Below, piece by piece: positions 1-8,727 of a stretch of 52,457 nt of DNA. This DNA comes from Lentisphaeria bacterium (GTDB lineage Bacteria; Verrucomicrobiota; Lentisphaeria; Victivallales; Victivallaceae), in the NCBI GenBank assembly GCA_017504435.1, contig JAFVRD010000014.1, positions 1-52,457 on the forward strand. Direction: 5' to 3'. Within the stretch, counting starts at the first letter, position 1. Each line of letters begins with the position of its first letter. Below the pieces are notes generated by a model. That model was not told the DNA's origin. It was given only the letters and a program-made list of their open reading frames with translations, and ran no database searches. The position numbers and the translations under genes are program-made.

Positions 1-219
1 CTGCTTTGACTCAATGTGATGAAATCCTGCGCCCTCTTCCCTCTTTTATGAGGAAAGAGGGACTTGTCTTTCATCACGGCTTGCCGCACCCGGGGAAGTT
101 TCCCCGTACCCCTCAGCAAAACGCTCCGCGTTTCGCTCTCCAACCGGGAGACTGCTCCGCATGGCATGAACACAGACGCTTTTAACGGCACATCCGCATG
201 CAAACCCGCGTCGGGAGAC
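1..219. other. Non-coding, hairpin-rich stretch at left edge
   Basis: No convincing gene is present here. Instead there are four consecutive inverted repeats: a compound hairpin at 16-77, CGGGGAA/TTCCCCG at 91-106, AAACGC/GCGTTT at 119-133, and TCTCC/GGAGA at 137-151. The stretch lies just downstream of the stop codon of the GH109-like gene. None of the hairpins is followed by a convincing T tract on either strand, so they are not obvious terminators. They could be part of a structured RNA or a small repeat element that continues beyond the left edge. The identity is unknown. Confidence 0.4.
16..77. repeat. Compound inverted repeat (long hairpin)
   Basis: The outer arms GTGATGAAA (16-24) and TTTCATCAC (69-77) are perfect complements. 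After a symmetric 7-base internal loop, inner arms CCCTCTT (32-38) and AAGAGGG (55-61) pair, followed after one mismatch by CCTC/GAGG around the loop TTTTAT. About 20 base pairs form in 62 bases, which is unlikely by chance. Confidence 0.55.
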
Positions 220-1464
220 TTATTCGTACACCTCATCAAGTGCCCATTCGCCGACTGCACCGCCGCCTTCATAAATCCATTTACCATCTGTAAAATCGGG
301 GAATGCCACCGGCATGCCGCCCATGGAAATGGATTGTTCACTCAGACAGGTAATGCTCATCCACGCGGCACAATCGTAAACATCGATCGGCGGTGCGGTG
401 CGGTTGCGGACTGCATCAAAGAATGCCTTGAGAATCAAACCGTCCATTCCGCCGTGACCGCCGACAAGTTTGTCTTTATATTTTTTCCAGATCGGGTGGT
501 CGTATTTTTCATAGATATCTTCAACCGGGGTCCAATCGTGAACGGTATAGGGATTTCCGGCAACATCGATCTCTTCCCGGGTGGTGCTGACCCCTTCGAT
601 ATACACCGATTTCACATCTTCCAAAAAGATACCTTTAGTACCCTGCACCCGCAGATCCCGGGTATAAGGACGCGGCAGGGAAACGCAATGGGTCATGGTC
701 ACAGTTTCACCGTTGGCGCATTTGATCACAGTCGTCACCACGTCGCCTTCGGCATAAAAAATCTGACCGCGCCCGGAACGTTCAGCTTCCCGCATAAATC
801 CGCGGGCTTTGCTGGCAGTGGAAGTCAAAGTCATAAAACGGTTGCCCCGGTTGATACGGAGGATTTTGGCGACCGGTCCGATACCGTGGGTGGGATAAAG
901 GTCGCCGTTGCGCCGGAAATTGTGTTCTTCGCGTTCCGAACGTTTACCGTCTTTGCGCGCCATTTCCGCAAGATCGTGTTCATAACCGCATTCACAATGG
1001 ATCAATTCACCGAGCAAGCCTTTGCGGGCCAGATTCAAACAGAGCAATTCATTACGTCCATAACAGCAATTTTCCAGCATCATGCAGGATACTCCGGTGG
1101 ACTCTGCAGCTCTGACCAGATGCCACAATTCATCAAGCGATGATGCTCCGCCAACCTCAATACCGGCATATTTGCCCAGCTTCATCGCTTCTTCAGCGAT
1201 ATGCAAATGACTGTTCCAGGAGGTCGGCACCAGTACCGCATCAACTGCATCTGATGCAATCAGCGGCTTATAATCTTTATACACTGCCGGAACCGGATAA
1301 TCATGATTTTTCATAATTTCCAATATCCGGTCGATGCGTTCCTGATTGAGGTCGCAAATCGCAGTAACCAACACATCCTGACGGTCAAAATCAAAAATCG
1401 TTGCCAACAAAGTTTCGGCACGGGCACCAAGACCGATGATACCAATATTAACAGTCTGCTTCAT
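220..1464 (-). CDS. Gfo/Idh/MocA oxidoreductase, GH109 (alpha-N-acetylgalactosaminidase)-like
   Basis: A 414-residue NAD-binding Gfo/Idh/MocA protein. The N-terminal Rossmann motif is IGLGAR at about residues 9-15. The C-terminal half carries signatures typical of glycoside hydrolase family 109: HNFRRNGDLYPTHGIGPVA, NRGNRF, YDHPIWKKY, GGHGGMD and a VYDCAAW stretch. GH109 enzymes cleave alpha-GalNAc linkages by an NAD-dependent redox mechanism. Many GH109 proteins carry a Tat or Sec signal, but none is visible here, so the protein probably acts in the cytoplasm on imported amino-sugar glycosides. The start ATG at 1464 is preceded by a good Shine-Dalgarno sequence, AAGGAG, 8 bases upstream. It has its own promoter (1515-1543) just past trmO. 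A dehydrogenase role on another sugar cannot be excluded. Confidence 0.72.
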   Translation of the reverse strand: MKQTVNIGIIGLGARAETLLATIFDFDRQDVLVTAICDLNQERIDRILEIMKNHDYPVPAVYKDYKPLIASDAVDAVLVPTSWNSHLHIAEEAMKLGKYAGIEVGGASSLDELWHLVRAAESTGVSCMMLENCCYGRNELLCLNLARKGLLGELIHCECGYEHDLAEMARKDGKRSEREEHNFRRNGDLYPTHGIGPVAKILRINRGNRFMTLTSTASKARGFMREAERSGRGQIFYAEGDVVTTVIKCANGETVTMTHCVSLPRPYTRDLRVQGTKGIFLEDVKSVYIEGVSTTREEIDVAGNPYTVHDWTPVEDIYEKYDHPIWKKYKDKLVGGHGGMDGLILKAFFDAVRNRTAPPIDVYDCAAWMSITCLSEQSISMGGMPVAFPDFTDGKWIYEGGGAVGEWALDEVYE

Positions 1465-1514
1465 AAAAAACTCTCCTTTCAGACTTATAATATTTTTATT
1501 GCGAACAAGTGCTT

Positions 1515-1543
1515 ATTATACATCCATTATGCTTGAATTTCAA
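1515..1543 (-). promoter_or_regulatory. Promoter of the GH109-like gene
   Basis: On the minus strand, -35 TTGAAA (1538-1543) and -10 TATAAT (1515-1520) are separated by exactly 17 bases. The predicted start is about 45 bases before the ATG at 1464. The -35 box overlaps the stop codon of trmO, so the downstream gene can be transcribed independently. Confidence 0.7.
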
Positions 1544-2358
1544 TTATTATCCGGATCAATTCGATTTTTTGTACCGAAAACAGCAGTAAAACGGCGGTGA
1601 AAATCTTTATCTTTATAACGGTCATCTGCTCCGGGCAGCAATTCGTCGGCCCGATAATTGGAACGTATTCCCAAGAGCTTCACCTGCCGCCGCAAATCAT
1701 CACAGCTGTAAATCACCTGCCACGTCCGGCAACCCAAAGCATAATTCCCATCCGATACAGCAGTAATACGCTTGCGCTGCTTATCCAGTGGAGCATGACT
1801 GAGCTGAATGCGGCAGAAACTCTCCAAATCCAATCCGGATAACTCTTTTATCAATGCCGCCTGCTTCCGAAATCCGGGTTCAGCAATAACCTCCCAGACC
1901 TCTGCCGCTACTTCGCGCCAACCGGTCGCGGCATCCGGAAATGCATCGGCATCCGGAATATACGGTTTTATATCCAGTACCGGAGTTCCGTCCAGCATAT
2001 CTGCTCCGGAAAAAAGTATCCTGTTACGCTCCACGCTATCCAATTTTACACAACTCAATCCCAATGGATTCACCCGGTACGGAGAACGGGTGGCAAACAG
2101 ACTCCGGCAAGCTCCCCCGGCTGGAAACGGCGGCCGGACTTTGGGTTTCCAGGGATGCTCAAGATTCAAATGAAAACAGAATATTATCCATATCCGGTCA
2201 AATCCGGCAAGATCAGCAATCGCATCACCGCCATATTCAGGCAGTAATTCGACAACTCCGTCAATGCCGTTGAAAACCCCTTGACGCGGAGCCTCAAAAC
2301 GGTATTTGCCGCAGCTGCGGACAAAACCGATGGGATGAAATTCAAAACTCGAATACAT
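1540..2358 (-). CDS. trmO: tRNA (N6-threonylcarbamoyladenosine37-N6)-methyltransferase TrmO (TsaA/YaeB family)
   Basis: A 272-residue protein that matches the TsaA/YaeB fold. The N-terminus FHPIGFVRS is followed by ELLPEY, LAGFDRIWIIFCFH, a long basic insert and FATRSPYRVNPLGLS, then LDGTPVLDIKPYIPDAD. TrmO transfers a methyl group from SAM to t6A37 of tRNA-Thr. The C-terminal extension (about residues 165-272), with the LSHAPLD and GNYALGCRTW segments, is typical of the longer family members. An upstream ATG at 2382 lies inside the loop of the terminator of the secretin operon, so the ATG at 2358 is the better start. No strong Shine-Dalgarno sequence is visible in front of it. Confidence 0.85.
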   Translation of the reverse strand: MYSSFEFHPIGFVRSCGKYRFEAPRQGVFNGIDGVVELLPEYGGDAIADLAGFDRIWIIFCFHLNLEHPWKPKVRPPFPAGGACRSLFATRSPYRVNPLGLSCVKLDSVERNRILFSGADMLDGTPVLDIKPYIPDADAFPDAATGWREVAAEVWEVIAEPGFRKQAALIKELSGLDLESFCRIQLSHAPLDKQRKRITAVSDGNYALGCRTWQVIYSCDDLRRQVKLLGIRSNYRADELLPGADDRYKDKDFHRRFTAVFGTKNRIDPDNN

Positions 2359-2360
2359 AA

Positions 2361-2392
2361 GAAAATAAAACCCCGGCCTCATGACCGGGGTT
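2361..2392 (-). terminator. Intrinsic terminator of the tpiA-secretin operon
   Basis: On the minus strand, AACCCCGG and CCGGGGTT form an 8 bp stem with an 8-base loop. It is followed by the tail TTTTATTTTC and lies 12 bases after the stop codon of the downstream secretin. The stem-loop sits directly before the trmO start. Confidence 0.85.
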
Positions 2393-2403
2393 GAGAGAGT
2401 GTA

Positions 2404-4656
2404 TTAATAACTGCGGGAGAAATCCGGCAATCCGTTATTGTCCACTTTGGGGTTGATCGATGAACCATCCGGTTTGATCATCCGGCAAGTCACAAAAATC
2501 AACAGATGGCTTTTCTGGGATTTCACATATTTACTCTGGAAAAACCGGCCGATAAACGGAATATCTCCGAGAATCGGAATTTTATCATGGATGCTCTGGA
2601 TATTATCCATCGCCATACCGCCGACAAGAACAGTATCACCATCTTTTACAGCAACCACAGTTTTGAGAGTGCGCTCAGAGAATATCGGTTTTTTGATGTA
2701 TTCTCCGTCCTCACCATCTTCTCCGGTACGGGCATCTACGGTCAGCCAGTCCACAAACTGTTTGATCGGAACATTGATCTCCATATCAATCAAACCGGTT
2801 TTTTTGTCAGCTTTGGGAGTGATCTCAAATTTGATACCGGTTTCCTGCTCATCTTCCAGAGAGGGCTGCGGAGATACACTGACAATAAAATCATCGGTAC
2901 TCTCGGTATCCGCAGTTTCCCAATCTTCCGGATAGTAATGTTTTTCACTCATATTGATTTTGGCAGTGGTGTTGGAGCGCGTGGTCACCCGGGGTGAATA
3001 CAGCACATCACTGGAATCTGCCCAATCCAGAGCATACACTCCGGCAGTGAATGCATTTTTGCTGTCTGCCCAGACAAACTGATATGTCAAATCATCCGCA
3101 CGAGCAGTACCGCTTTGAGTCGTACCGCTGTAACGCTCATCTTCAGTAGAGTAGTGACGCAGCAACTCATTACTGCTCACCCCCATGATGGTGCGATTGG
3201 GATTACCCATGTCATCCGCACGATGAGAAAGACGCTGGTAATTCCAGTTGAAACCGAGTTCATCCAAATCATCCTGAGAAACTTCAATAAATTTAAACAT
3301 GACCTGAACCATCGGTTCATTATCCACACGTTTCTCCAACGCGATACCGATCTTTTTCAAATTCTCCGGAGTATTCCTGACAATGACCAGATTGCGGGCT
3401 TTGAGCAATTCCACACTGGCACCTTTACCGAAAGAAATACCTTCCGCTTCCAGCCACTCTTTAAGATTATCCTTGTCATCGTTATCCGTAAGTTCGTAGG
3501 GGAAATAACGAACTTCCATATCCTCCAATTCAGTGCCGGCAGGAGCAATCATGACGGCATTGTCATCGACTTTGAATGTCAATATTTTGCTGGTCTGCAA
3601 ATCGTTGAGCAAATCATATGCGGTGATCTGTTTCTTTGCCAGAATGATTTTGAGTTCTTTTTCATTCTCATCCGCACTGTCCAAACCGCGCACCACGAAA
3701 TTGACACCAAGACGGGAAGGATCATTCGTACGGCAGGCACTGCGAAGTTCTTCAATCAAAGTGCTGAAAGTCAAATCACCCTCATCAAACTCAAACCGGG
3801 GAATCCGGATGCTTTTGAGTTTCACCATCAGCGGACTTTCCACCGTTTTAGCAACCGGAGTATTCAACTGATTCTCCGGTTCACCGACCGGCGCATCGGC
3901 CACGATGGGGATTGCAGCATCCCATTCAACTTTGGCAGTCATCCGCTTGGCTGAGGCATGGGCACGGATAGCAGCATCTTTGCGAATGCGGTTATTGATA
4001 CCCTCCAGGTTCTGGATAGCAACCGCATTGAAAGGATCAATCAGCAAAACTTCCTCAAATTTCCGGCGTGCCTGAGTCAATTCATTACTTCCGGCCAGCG
4101 CACGTCCCTGTTCCAGGAGCAACTGGATTTTGTATTCCTGATCGGCCAGTCCCGGAGCAAGTTTCCCGATGGAAGCGTTTTCACGGGAAAGTGCAGCTTT
4201 GCGGCGGATCTCATAATATTCAATCTTTTTGCCGAGTTCTTCAGCTCTTTCCGGGCAAAACTTCTGTGCCTCCCGGCACATATTGATCGCGGCCTCAAAA
4301 TCCTTGCTGCCGGCAACTTTGTCAGCGTTTTCTATCGCTTTTCCAGCTTTGCTGTAATAGCACTCTTTGATCTGCTGCTGGCAAAATTCAATGCGTTTTT
4401 TGAATACAGTACCGCTTTTATAATTTTCAAGCATTCCAATAATCTGCCGGTAAATCTTGACTGCACCGTCAAAATCATTATCAAGCATTTTTTGATTGGC
4501 ACTCCTGACCAGCCGGTTACTCTCAAACTCCAACTGCTGTCTGCCGGCATTGACCCGCGAGACGAGCTGATCGGCAGAACCGGTCTGTACCTGAGCGGCA
4601 GCCACAACCGCACCCAGAACAATGCCGGGTGCCAGAAACATCATTTTCTTATTCAT
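2404..4656 (-). CDS. Secretin-like outer-membrane channel protein (Amuc_1098/PilQ-GspD type), downstream copy
   Basis: A 750-residue protein with an N-terminal signal peptide (MNKKMMFLAPGIVLGAVVAAA). Tetratricopeptide-like helices at about 50-230 are followed by secretin N-domains (about 280-440) and a C-terminal secretin domain from about 440. The secretin signature is clear near the C-terminus: GDTVLVGG at about 673, then IPILGDIPFIGRFF and LLIFVTCRM. Secretins form the outer-membrane gate of type IV pili and type II secretion. TPR-secretin chimeras are typical of PVC bacteria such as Akkermansia. The gene is the last of the operon and starts 23 bases after the paralogous secretin. The start ATG at 4656 has GGAGG 9 bases upstream. 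Confidence 0.85.
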   Translation of the reverse strand: MNKKMMFLAPGIVLGAVVAAAQVQTGSADQLVSRVNAGRQQLEFESNRLVRSANQKMLDNDFDGAVKIYRQIIGMLENYKSGTVFKKRIEFCQQQIKECYYSKAGKAIENADKVAGSKDFEAAINMCREAQKFCPERAEELGKKIEYYEIRRKAALSRENASIGKLAPGLADQEYKIQLLLEQGRALAGSNELTQARRKFEEVLLIDPFNAVAIQNLEGINNRIRKDAAIRAHASAKRMTAKVEWDAAIPIVADAPVGEPENQLNTPVAKTVESPLMVKLKSIRIPRFEFDEGDLTFSTLIEELRSACRTNDPSRLGVNFVVRGLDSADENEKELKIILAKKQITAYDLLNDLQTSKILTFKVDDNAVMIAPAGTELEDMEVRYFPYELTDNDDKDNLKEWLEAEGISFGKGASVELLKARNLVIVRNTPENLKKIGIALEKRVDNEPMVQVMFKFIEVSQDDLDELGFNWNYQRLSHRADDMGNPNRTIMGVSSNELLRHYSTEDERYSGTTQSGTARADDLTYQFVWADSKNAFTAGVYALDWADSSDVLYSPRVTTRSNTTAKINMSEKHYYPEDWETADTESTDDFIVSVSPQPSLEDEQETGIKFEITPKADKKTGLIDMEINVPIKQFVDWLTVDARTGEDGEDGEYIKKPIFSERTLKTVVAVKDGDTVLVGGMAMDNIQSIHDKIPILGDIPFIGRFFQSKYVKSQKSHLLIFVTCRMIKPDGSSINPKVDNNGLPDFSRSY

Positions 4657-4679
4657 CTATTTCATCCTCCGGCATAAAA

Positions 4680-7355
4680 TTAACGGCCAATTTCCGGAAT
4701 TCCGAAACTCGACTCAGTACGCCGCACCGGAACTCCTGAATTATCCATAAGTTTTGCAGTAACAAAAATCAACGTATTGTTACGGAACGATTGTTCCGAG
4801 TGAGACTGGAAGAGTCTTCCGATAAACGGGATATCCGCCAAAATCGGAATTTTGTCCAATCGTGACGCCGCTCTGCTGTCGGAAAGTCCGCCCAATACCA
4901 GTGTTTCACCGTGGAACACATCCACCTGCACATTCAGCTCCCGGGTCTGGATGACCGGACGCCAAATCTTATAAATTTTACTTTGAGCTGTATCTTCCTG
5001 ATTTGACTCACGGTCAATAATCATCAGTTTGATCTCATAGGTCTCATCTTCACGCTGACCTCCGGATACCGATTTGGGATTGATGCTCATACGGATGGTC
5101 TTGTTATCCGGCTGCACCGTCGGAGTCACCGTAAAAGTTGTTCCCATCAATTCAGATTCACCGAATTCCGGAACCGGTTCAGTGATCGTCAGGTTCCAAC
5201 CGTTGTTGTCACCGCCTTCCTCGACTTCAATTTCCAGCTCATCCCATGATTCCGGGAAATAGTATCTTTTGCCCATGATGACGGTCGCGGTTTCACCGCT
5301 GTTGACCAGCACTTTCGGAGCAGAAATAATCTCAGTACGGTCACTGCGGTCAAGGGCATTGATCGTCAGTGAGAGGTTGAATTCTACCGAAGAGCCAAAC
5401 GGCTTGGTCGAACCGAAAATATCCGGAAAGAGGTTCAAACCCGAAATCAAATGCGGAGTCGTACCATCGGTACTGAGCATATTGCCAAGCATGGACATGA
5501 CCTTTGCCTCGCCACTGGCAGTATAATCGGTGTTGGCCCCCTGACCGGCAGCCCACAAAGAATTTTCTTTTATTTTACCGATGGCTCCCAATGACCAGTT
5601 GAAGCCGAGTTCTTCCAGGTCTTCATCGGTCAACTCAATACTTTTGACTTCGACCTGAACCATCGGTTTGTTGACGTTAAGTTCCTGAAGAATATCGGTC
5701 ATACGACGCCGGTTTTCTTCACTGTTTTTCATATAAATGGTATTTCCGCGCAAAGCGATACTGCTGCCTTCCGGGAATGTCACACCGAAAAGTTCGAAGA
5801 ATTTTTTCAGTGCTTCAGCAGAAACTTTCACACCGGATGCTTTACTGTTGCTTCCCTCTGCAACGCCGCCTTCATCACTGCTTTCTGCACCCAACGCATC
5901 GCTGCTGTTTGAAGCAGCTGCATCATTGCCGGAATCATAGTTCAAAATCAAACGCGGCACTGATGCGGCAACATAGAATGAAGCACTCTGCATGCCAGTT
6001 ACAAATGCCAGAGAAACCTTGCCGTCAGAAACCGAATATTTCAATCCGGTCAGATAGCAGATGTAATTAAGCACTTCGCGCAATGTAACGTTATTCAACT
6101 CCAAAGTAACCAGAATATCGTTACTGCTCCGGACTTTAGGTTTTTCCCGGTTTTCATTCGCTTCAGGAGCTTCCATATCAACAGCCACTGCCGCAGGATC
6201 AACTTTCTCAGGCTCCTTGACTTCAGTGTCTTGCGGTGCCGATGCTTCAAACTCAATGATCACACCTTTCTTATCCACCGGATCGTGCCGGGAATTGTTA
6301 CGATGCAGCCACGCGATCACCGCAGAGATCTCAGTTTTGGCAAAAGAAACTTTCGGGAAAACGATTTTGTCCAATTTAGCCTGAGTTCCGTGATCATCAG
6401 CACCTTTTACAATCGTATCGACCTGCTCTTCAGCGGAACTGTCCTGCGGGAATGTCGGTTCCACCCACTGCCATGCTTCATATGCAAGCATACCGGCGGC
6501 ATCAGCATGGCGGCGTTTATAGCCGCTTACATAAAATTTCTTGTAAAGTTCGTGAGCAAGCTGCGCAGCATCAGCATTAAACGCATTAATGGTAAAGACC
6601 TGTTCAACTTTTTTCAGAGCTTCTTCATATTGTCCGTTTGCCATCAACGTACGTCCGGCAGCCAGCAATGCTTTGATCTGTTCCTGTTTCTGTGCCAATT
6701 TCGGATCAATGGAGTAAGGATTGATCTTCCGGCGGTATTCATTCTGTTTCTGCAAGGTACGTGCCTTGTCAACGGTAACATCGATCCGGCCAGAAACATC
6801 ATTCCCGGCAGACTTTGCATCCTGGGCAATATCAACTGTTGATGATGAAACCCGCGCTCCGGCCCGGTCACCCAGAGAGACATACTGTTGATTATCAACT
6901 GCATTCAAATGAGTCCTGGATGCAGAGATGATCGTATCTGCCTCAGCAGCCATATCCGAACAAAGTTTTTTTGCTTTGTTCGCCAAGTCCACAGCTTTTT
7001 CATAATTTCCGGCGGCATAAGCATTTTGAGCTTCGGTGATTTTCACTTTACCGTAATCCTCACGCCACTGCTGCCACAATGCGGAAAATTCACGGAGACG
7101 CTCTCTGGCGATCCAGGAATCTACACTGGAAACATGCATAGTCAACTCACCGATGACACCAGTTATCATACTGATTGCCTGCTCGTAGTTGCCTTTGGCA
7201 GCCTCGGATTTTGCTTTTTCAATCATCTTGTCCTGATCAGCAAACATTTTCCGATCCACCTGCTCGCGCTCTTTAGCGACAGTCTGAGGCGCAGGAGGTG
7301 CAGCAGACACTCCGACCACAGCCGCCAGACACAGCATCAAGGTTGTTTTTTTCAT
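4680..7355 (-). CDS. Secretin-like outer-membrane channel protein (Amuc_1098/PilQ-GspD type), upstream copy
   Basis: An 891-residue paralogue of the next gene with the same architecture. A signal peptide (MKKTTLMLCLAAVVGVSAA) is followed by TPR-like repeats in the first third, the secretin N-domains, and a C-terminal secretin core with GETLVLGG (about 816), IPILADIPFIGRLF and NTLIFVTAKL. A low-complexity Ser/Glu/Gly stretch, NSSDALGAESSDEGG, lies near residues 480-500 between N-domains. It differs clearly from the second copy in the central region, so the pair is not a recent duplication. It could make a separate or a mixed ring. The Shine-Dalgarno sequence is AAGGA before the ATG at 7355. 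Confidence 0.85.
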   Translation of the reverse strand: MKKTTLMLCLAAVVGVSAAPPAPQTVAKEREQVDRKMFADQDKMIEKAKSEAAKGNYEQAISMITGVIGELTMHVSSVDSWIARERLREFSALWQQWREDYGKVKITEAQNAYAAGNYEKAVDLANKAKKLCSDMAAEADTIISASRTHLNAVDNQQYVSLGDRAGARVSSSTVDIAQDAKSAGNDVSGRIDVTVDKARTLQKQNEYRRKINPYSIDPKLAQKQEQIKALLAAGRTLMANGQYEEALKKVEQVFTINAFNADAAQLAHELYKKFYVSGYKRRHADAAGMLAYEAWQWVEPTFPQDSSAEEQVDTIVKGADDHGTQAKLDKIVFPKVSFAKTEISAVIAWLHRNNSRHDPVDKKGVIIEFEASAPQDTEVKEPEKVDPAAVAVDMEAPEANENREKPKVRSSNDILVTLELNNVTLREVLNYICYLTGLKYSVSDGKVSLAFVTGMQSASFYVAASVPRLILNYDSGNDAAASNSSDALGAESSDEGGVAEGSNSKASGVKVSAEALKKFFELFGVTFPEGSSIALRGNTIYMKNSEENRRRMTDILQELNVNKPMVQVEVKSIELTDEDLEELGFNWSLGAIGKIKENSLWAAGQGANTDYTASGEAKVMSMLGNMLSTDGTTPHLISGLNLFPDIFGSTKPFGSSVEFNLSLTINALDRSDRTEIISAPKVLVNSGETATVIMGKRYYFPESWDELEIEVEEGGDNNGWNLTITEPVPEFGESELMGTTFTVTPTVQPDNKTIRMSINPKSVSGGQREDETYEIKLMIIDRESNQEDTAQSKIYKIWRPVIQTRELNVQVDVFHGETLVLGGLSDSRAASRLDKIPILADIPFIGRLFQSHSEQSFRNNTLIFVTAKLMDNSGVPVRRTESSFGIPEIGR

Positions 7356-7432
7356 TCGTTGGATTTCCTTCTGAAATATTTTATGAATTTTTTGAATTCT
7401 TTACCCGCGATATAACTGCCTGTCTCCGGATT

Positions 7433-8704
7433 TTATTCCACATCCGGCATCATATTTTTATCTTTTTTTTCGATCGGACTATCTGCGACAGGGACTTTGC
7501 CATCCGCAGTAATTTCGATCAAAGGCCGTTCGCCGTTTTCATTAGCTTTGACTCTCATGTCAACGATCCGGACAACCTTTTTATCAGCATCCACTTCTTT
7601 GAGCTGATAGCGTCCGGCACTGCTATCCCGGCGCAAATTGGTGCTGTCCGGATAACCGACATAAAGCAGATCTCCGATACGCATGACATGTAACGAATCC
7701 TCTTTTTTACCGGAATCTTCCAACACCGGACGTTTATCCGATGAATACGCAGGCTGACCGATGGTCATGATCAGCTTATCCGGAGTTTTTCCGGATTCCG
7801 GATCGGTAACTTCGGACAAAAACACCCGGCTTTTATCAATCTGACGATTCTTCTTGTTTTCATCCAATACATTTTCGACATTGCGTTCCACATCATCCAC
7901 CCGGTATTCAGTTTTTTCAATGTCCACAGTATCTCCGATACGCGCATATTGACTGCGGGTACGTCCTTTCAGACGGCGATGCGGCGAATTGAACTGCATG
8001 TCCCAATTCTTCTTATTTTTATCCTCGCCATTAGTGATGGCCATGAATTTGACCGGCAACTCAATTTGAGCGATATCTTTAAGGCGCAAACGCCACCAAA
8101 ACGGCGGATGACTGCTTTTATTACCCGGATCAGTGCCGTTGGCGATTTCAAAGCGGTTGGAGAAACCATCTCCGTCATTGTCAAACAACGCATCATCCGG
8201 ATTATTCGGATCCAAATTATATTTTCTTTCATCATCGTTGGAGATACCATCTCCATCCAAATCATTTTCGGTCTTGACACCAGCCCGCGCTACGGCACGT
8301 TCAGGAGGCACAGGCAGATGCGTTCTGCAGAAAGAACATTTCCCTTTGGGATTCAATGCCGATGAGAATTCCGTCAACGGAATAAGAGCGATTTTACTCT
8401 GATCTTTTTCCCGGCAATACGGACATTCTGCGATTTTGAATACATGGATCAAGTCTGAATAATTGACCGATTGTTCCCGGCTGACACTGCTTTCCCATAT
8501 AAGTTTGGTTTTATCCAACAGTACTCCCGGAGTATCCAACGCCGCCATTTTGGTATAATTTTTGCCTCTGGGCAAACGTAACTCAGTCTTGTCAAGCTCC
8601 CGGGACTGGGCAATAACATCCAGCACCAGGAACATCAAAACAATAAACAGCACAAACAATCCGAGCAGGATCACTTTTTCATAATGACGTTTCAAAAAAT
8701 CCAT
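7433..8704 (-). CDS. Membrane-anchored protein with two CxxC pairs and calcium-loop repeats (Amuc_1099-position)
   Basis: A 423-residue protein with one transmembrane helix near the N-terminus (about residues 10-32), so the rest should be periplasmic. It has two Cys pairs, CPYC (94-97) and CSFC (123-126), arranged like a zinc ribbon. They are followed by acidic loops DLDGDGISNDDE and DNDGDGFSNRFE (about 148-186), which resemble thrombospondin type-3 calcium-binding repeats. Its place between the secretin and the Amuc_1100-like gene corresponds to Amuc_1099 in Akkermansia. That comparison is from memory of the gene order, and the function is not established. GGGAGAAG precedes the ATG at 8704. 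Confidence 0.6.
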   Translation of the reverse strand: MDFLKRHYEKVILLGLFVLFIVLMFLVLDVIAQSRELDKTELRLPRGKNYTKMAALDTPGVLLDKTKLIWESSVSREQSVNYSDLIHVFKIAECPYCREKDQSKIALIPLTEFSSALNPKGKCSFCRTHLPVPPERAVARAGVKTENDLDGDGISNDDERKYNLDPNNPDDALFDNDGDGFSNRFEIANGTDPGNKSSHPPFWWRLRLKDIAQIELPVKFMAITNGEDKNKKNWDMQFNSPHRRLKGRTRSQYARIGDTVDIEKTEYRVDDVERNVENVLDENKKNRQIDKSRVFLSEVTDPESGKTPDKLIMTIGQPAYSSDKRPVLEDSGKKEDSLHVMRIGDLLYVGYPDSTNLRRDSSAGRYQLKEVDADKKVVRIVDMRVKANENGERPLIEITADGKVPVADSPIEKKDKNMMPDVE

Positions 8705-8727
8705 AATTAAACTTCTCCCACTGATCC

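Noticed and set aside
64-1143. Plus-strand frame of 359 codons over the GH109-like gene
   Set aside because: Antisense to a protein with clear family motifs; it starts within hairpin-rich DNA without a ribosome binding site.
2356-2382. Earlier trmO start at 2382
   Set aside because: This ATG lies in the loop of an intrinsic terminator; the conserved protein start fits ATG 2358.
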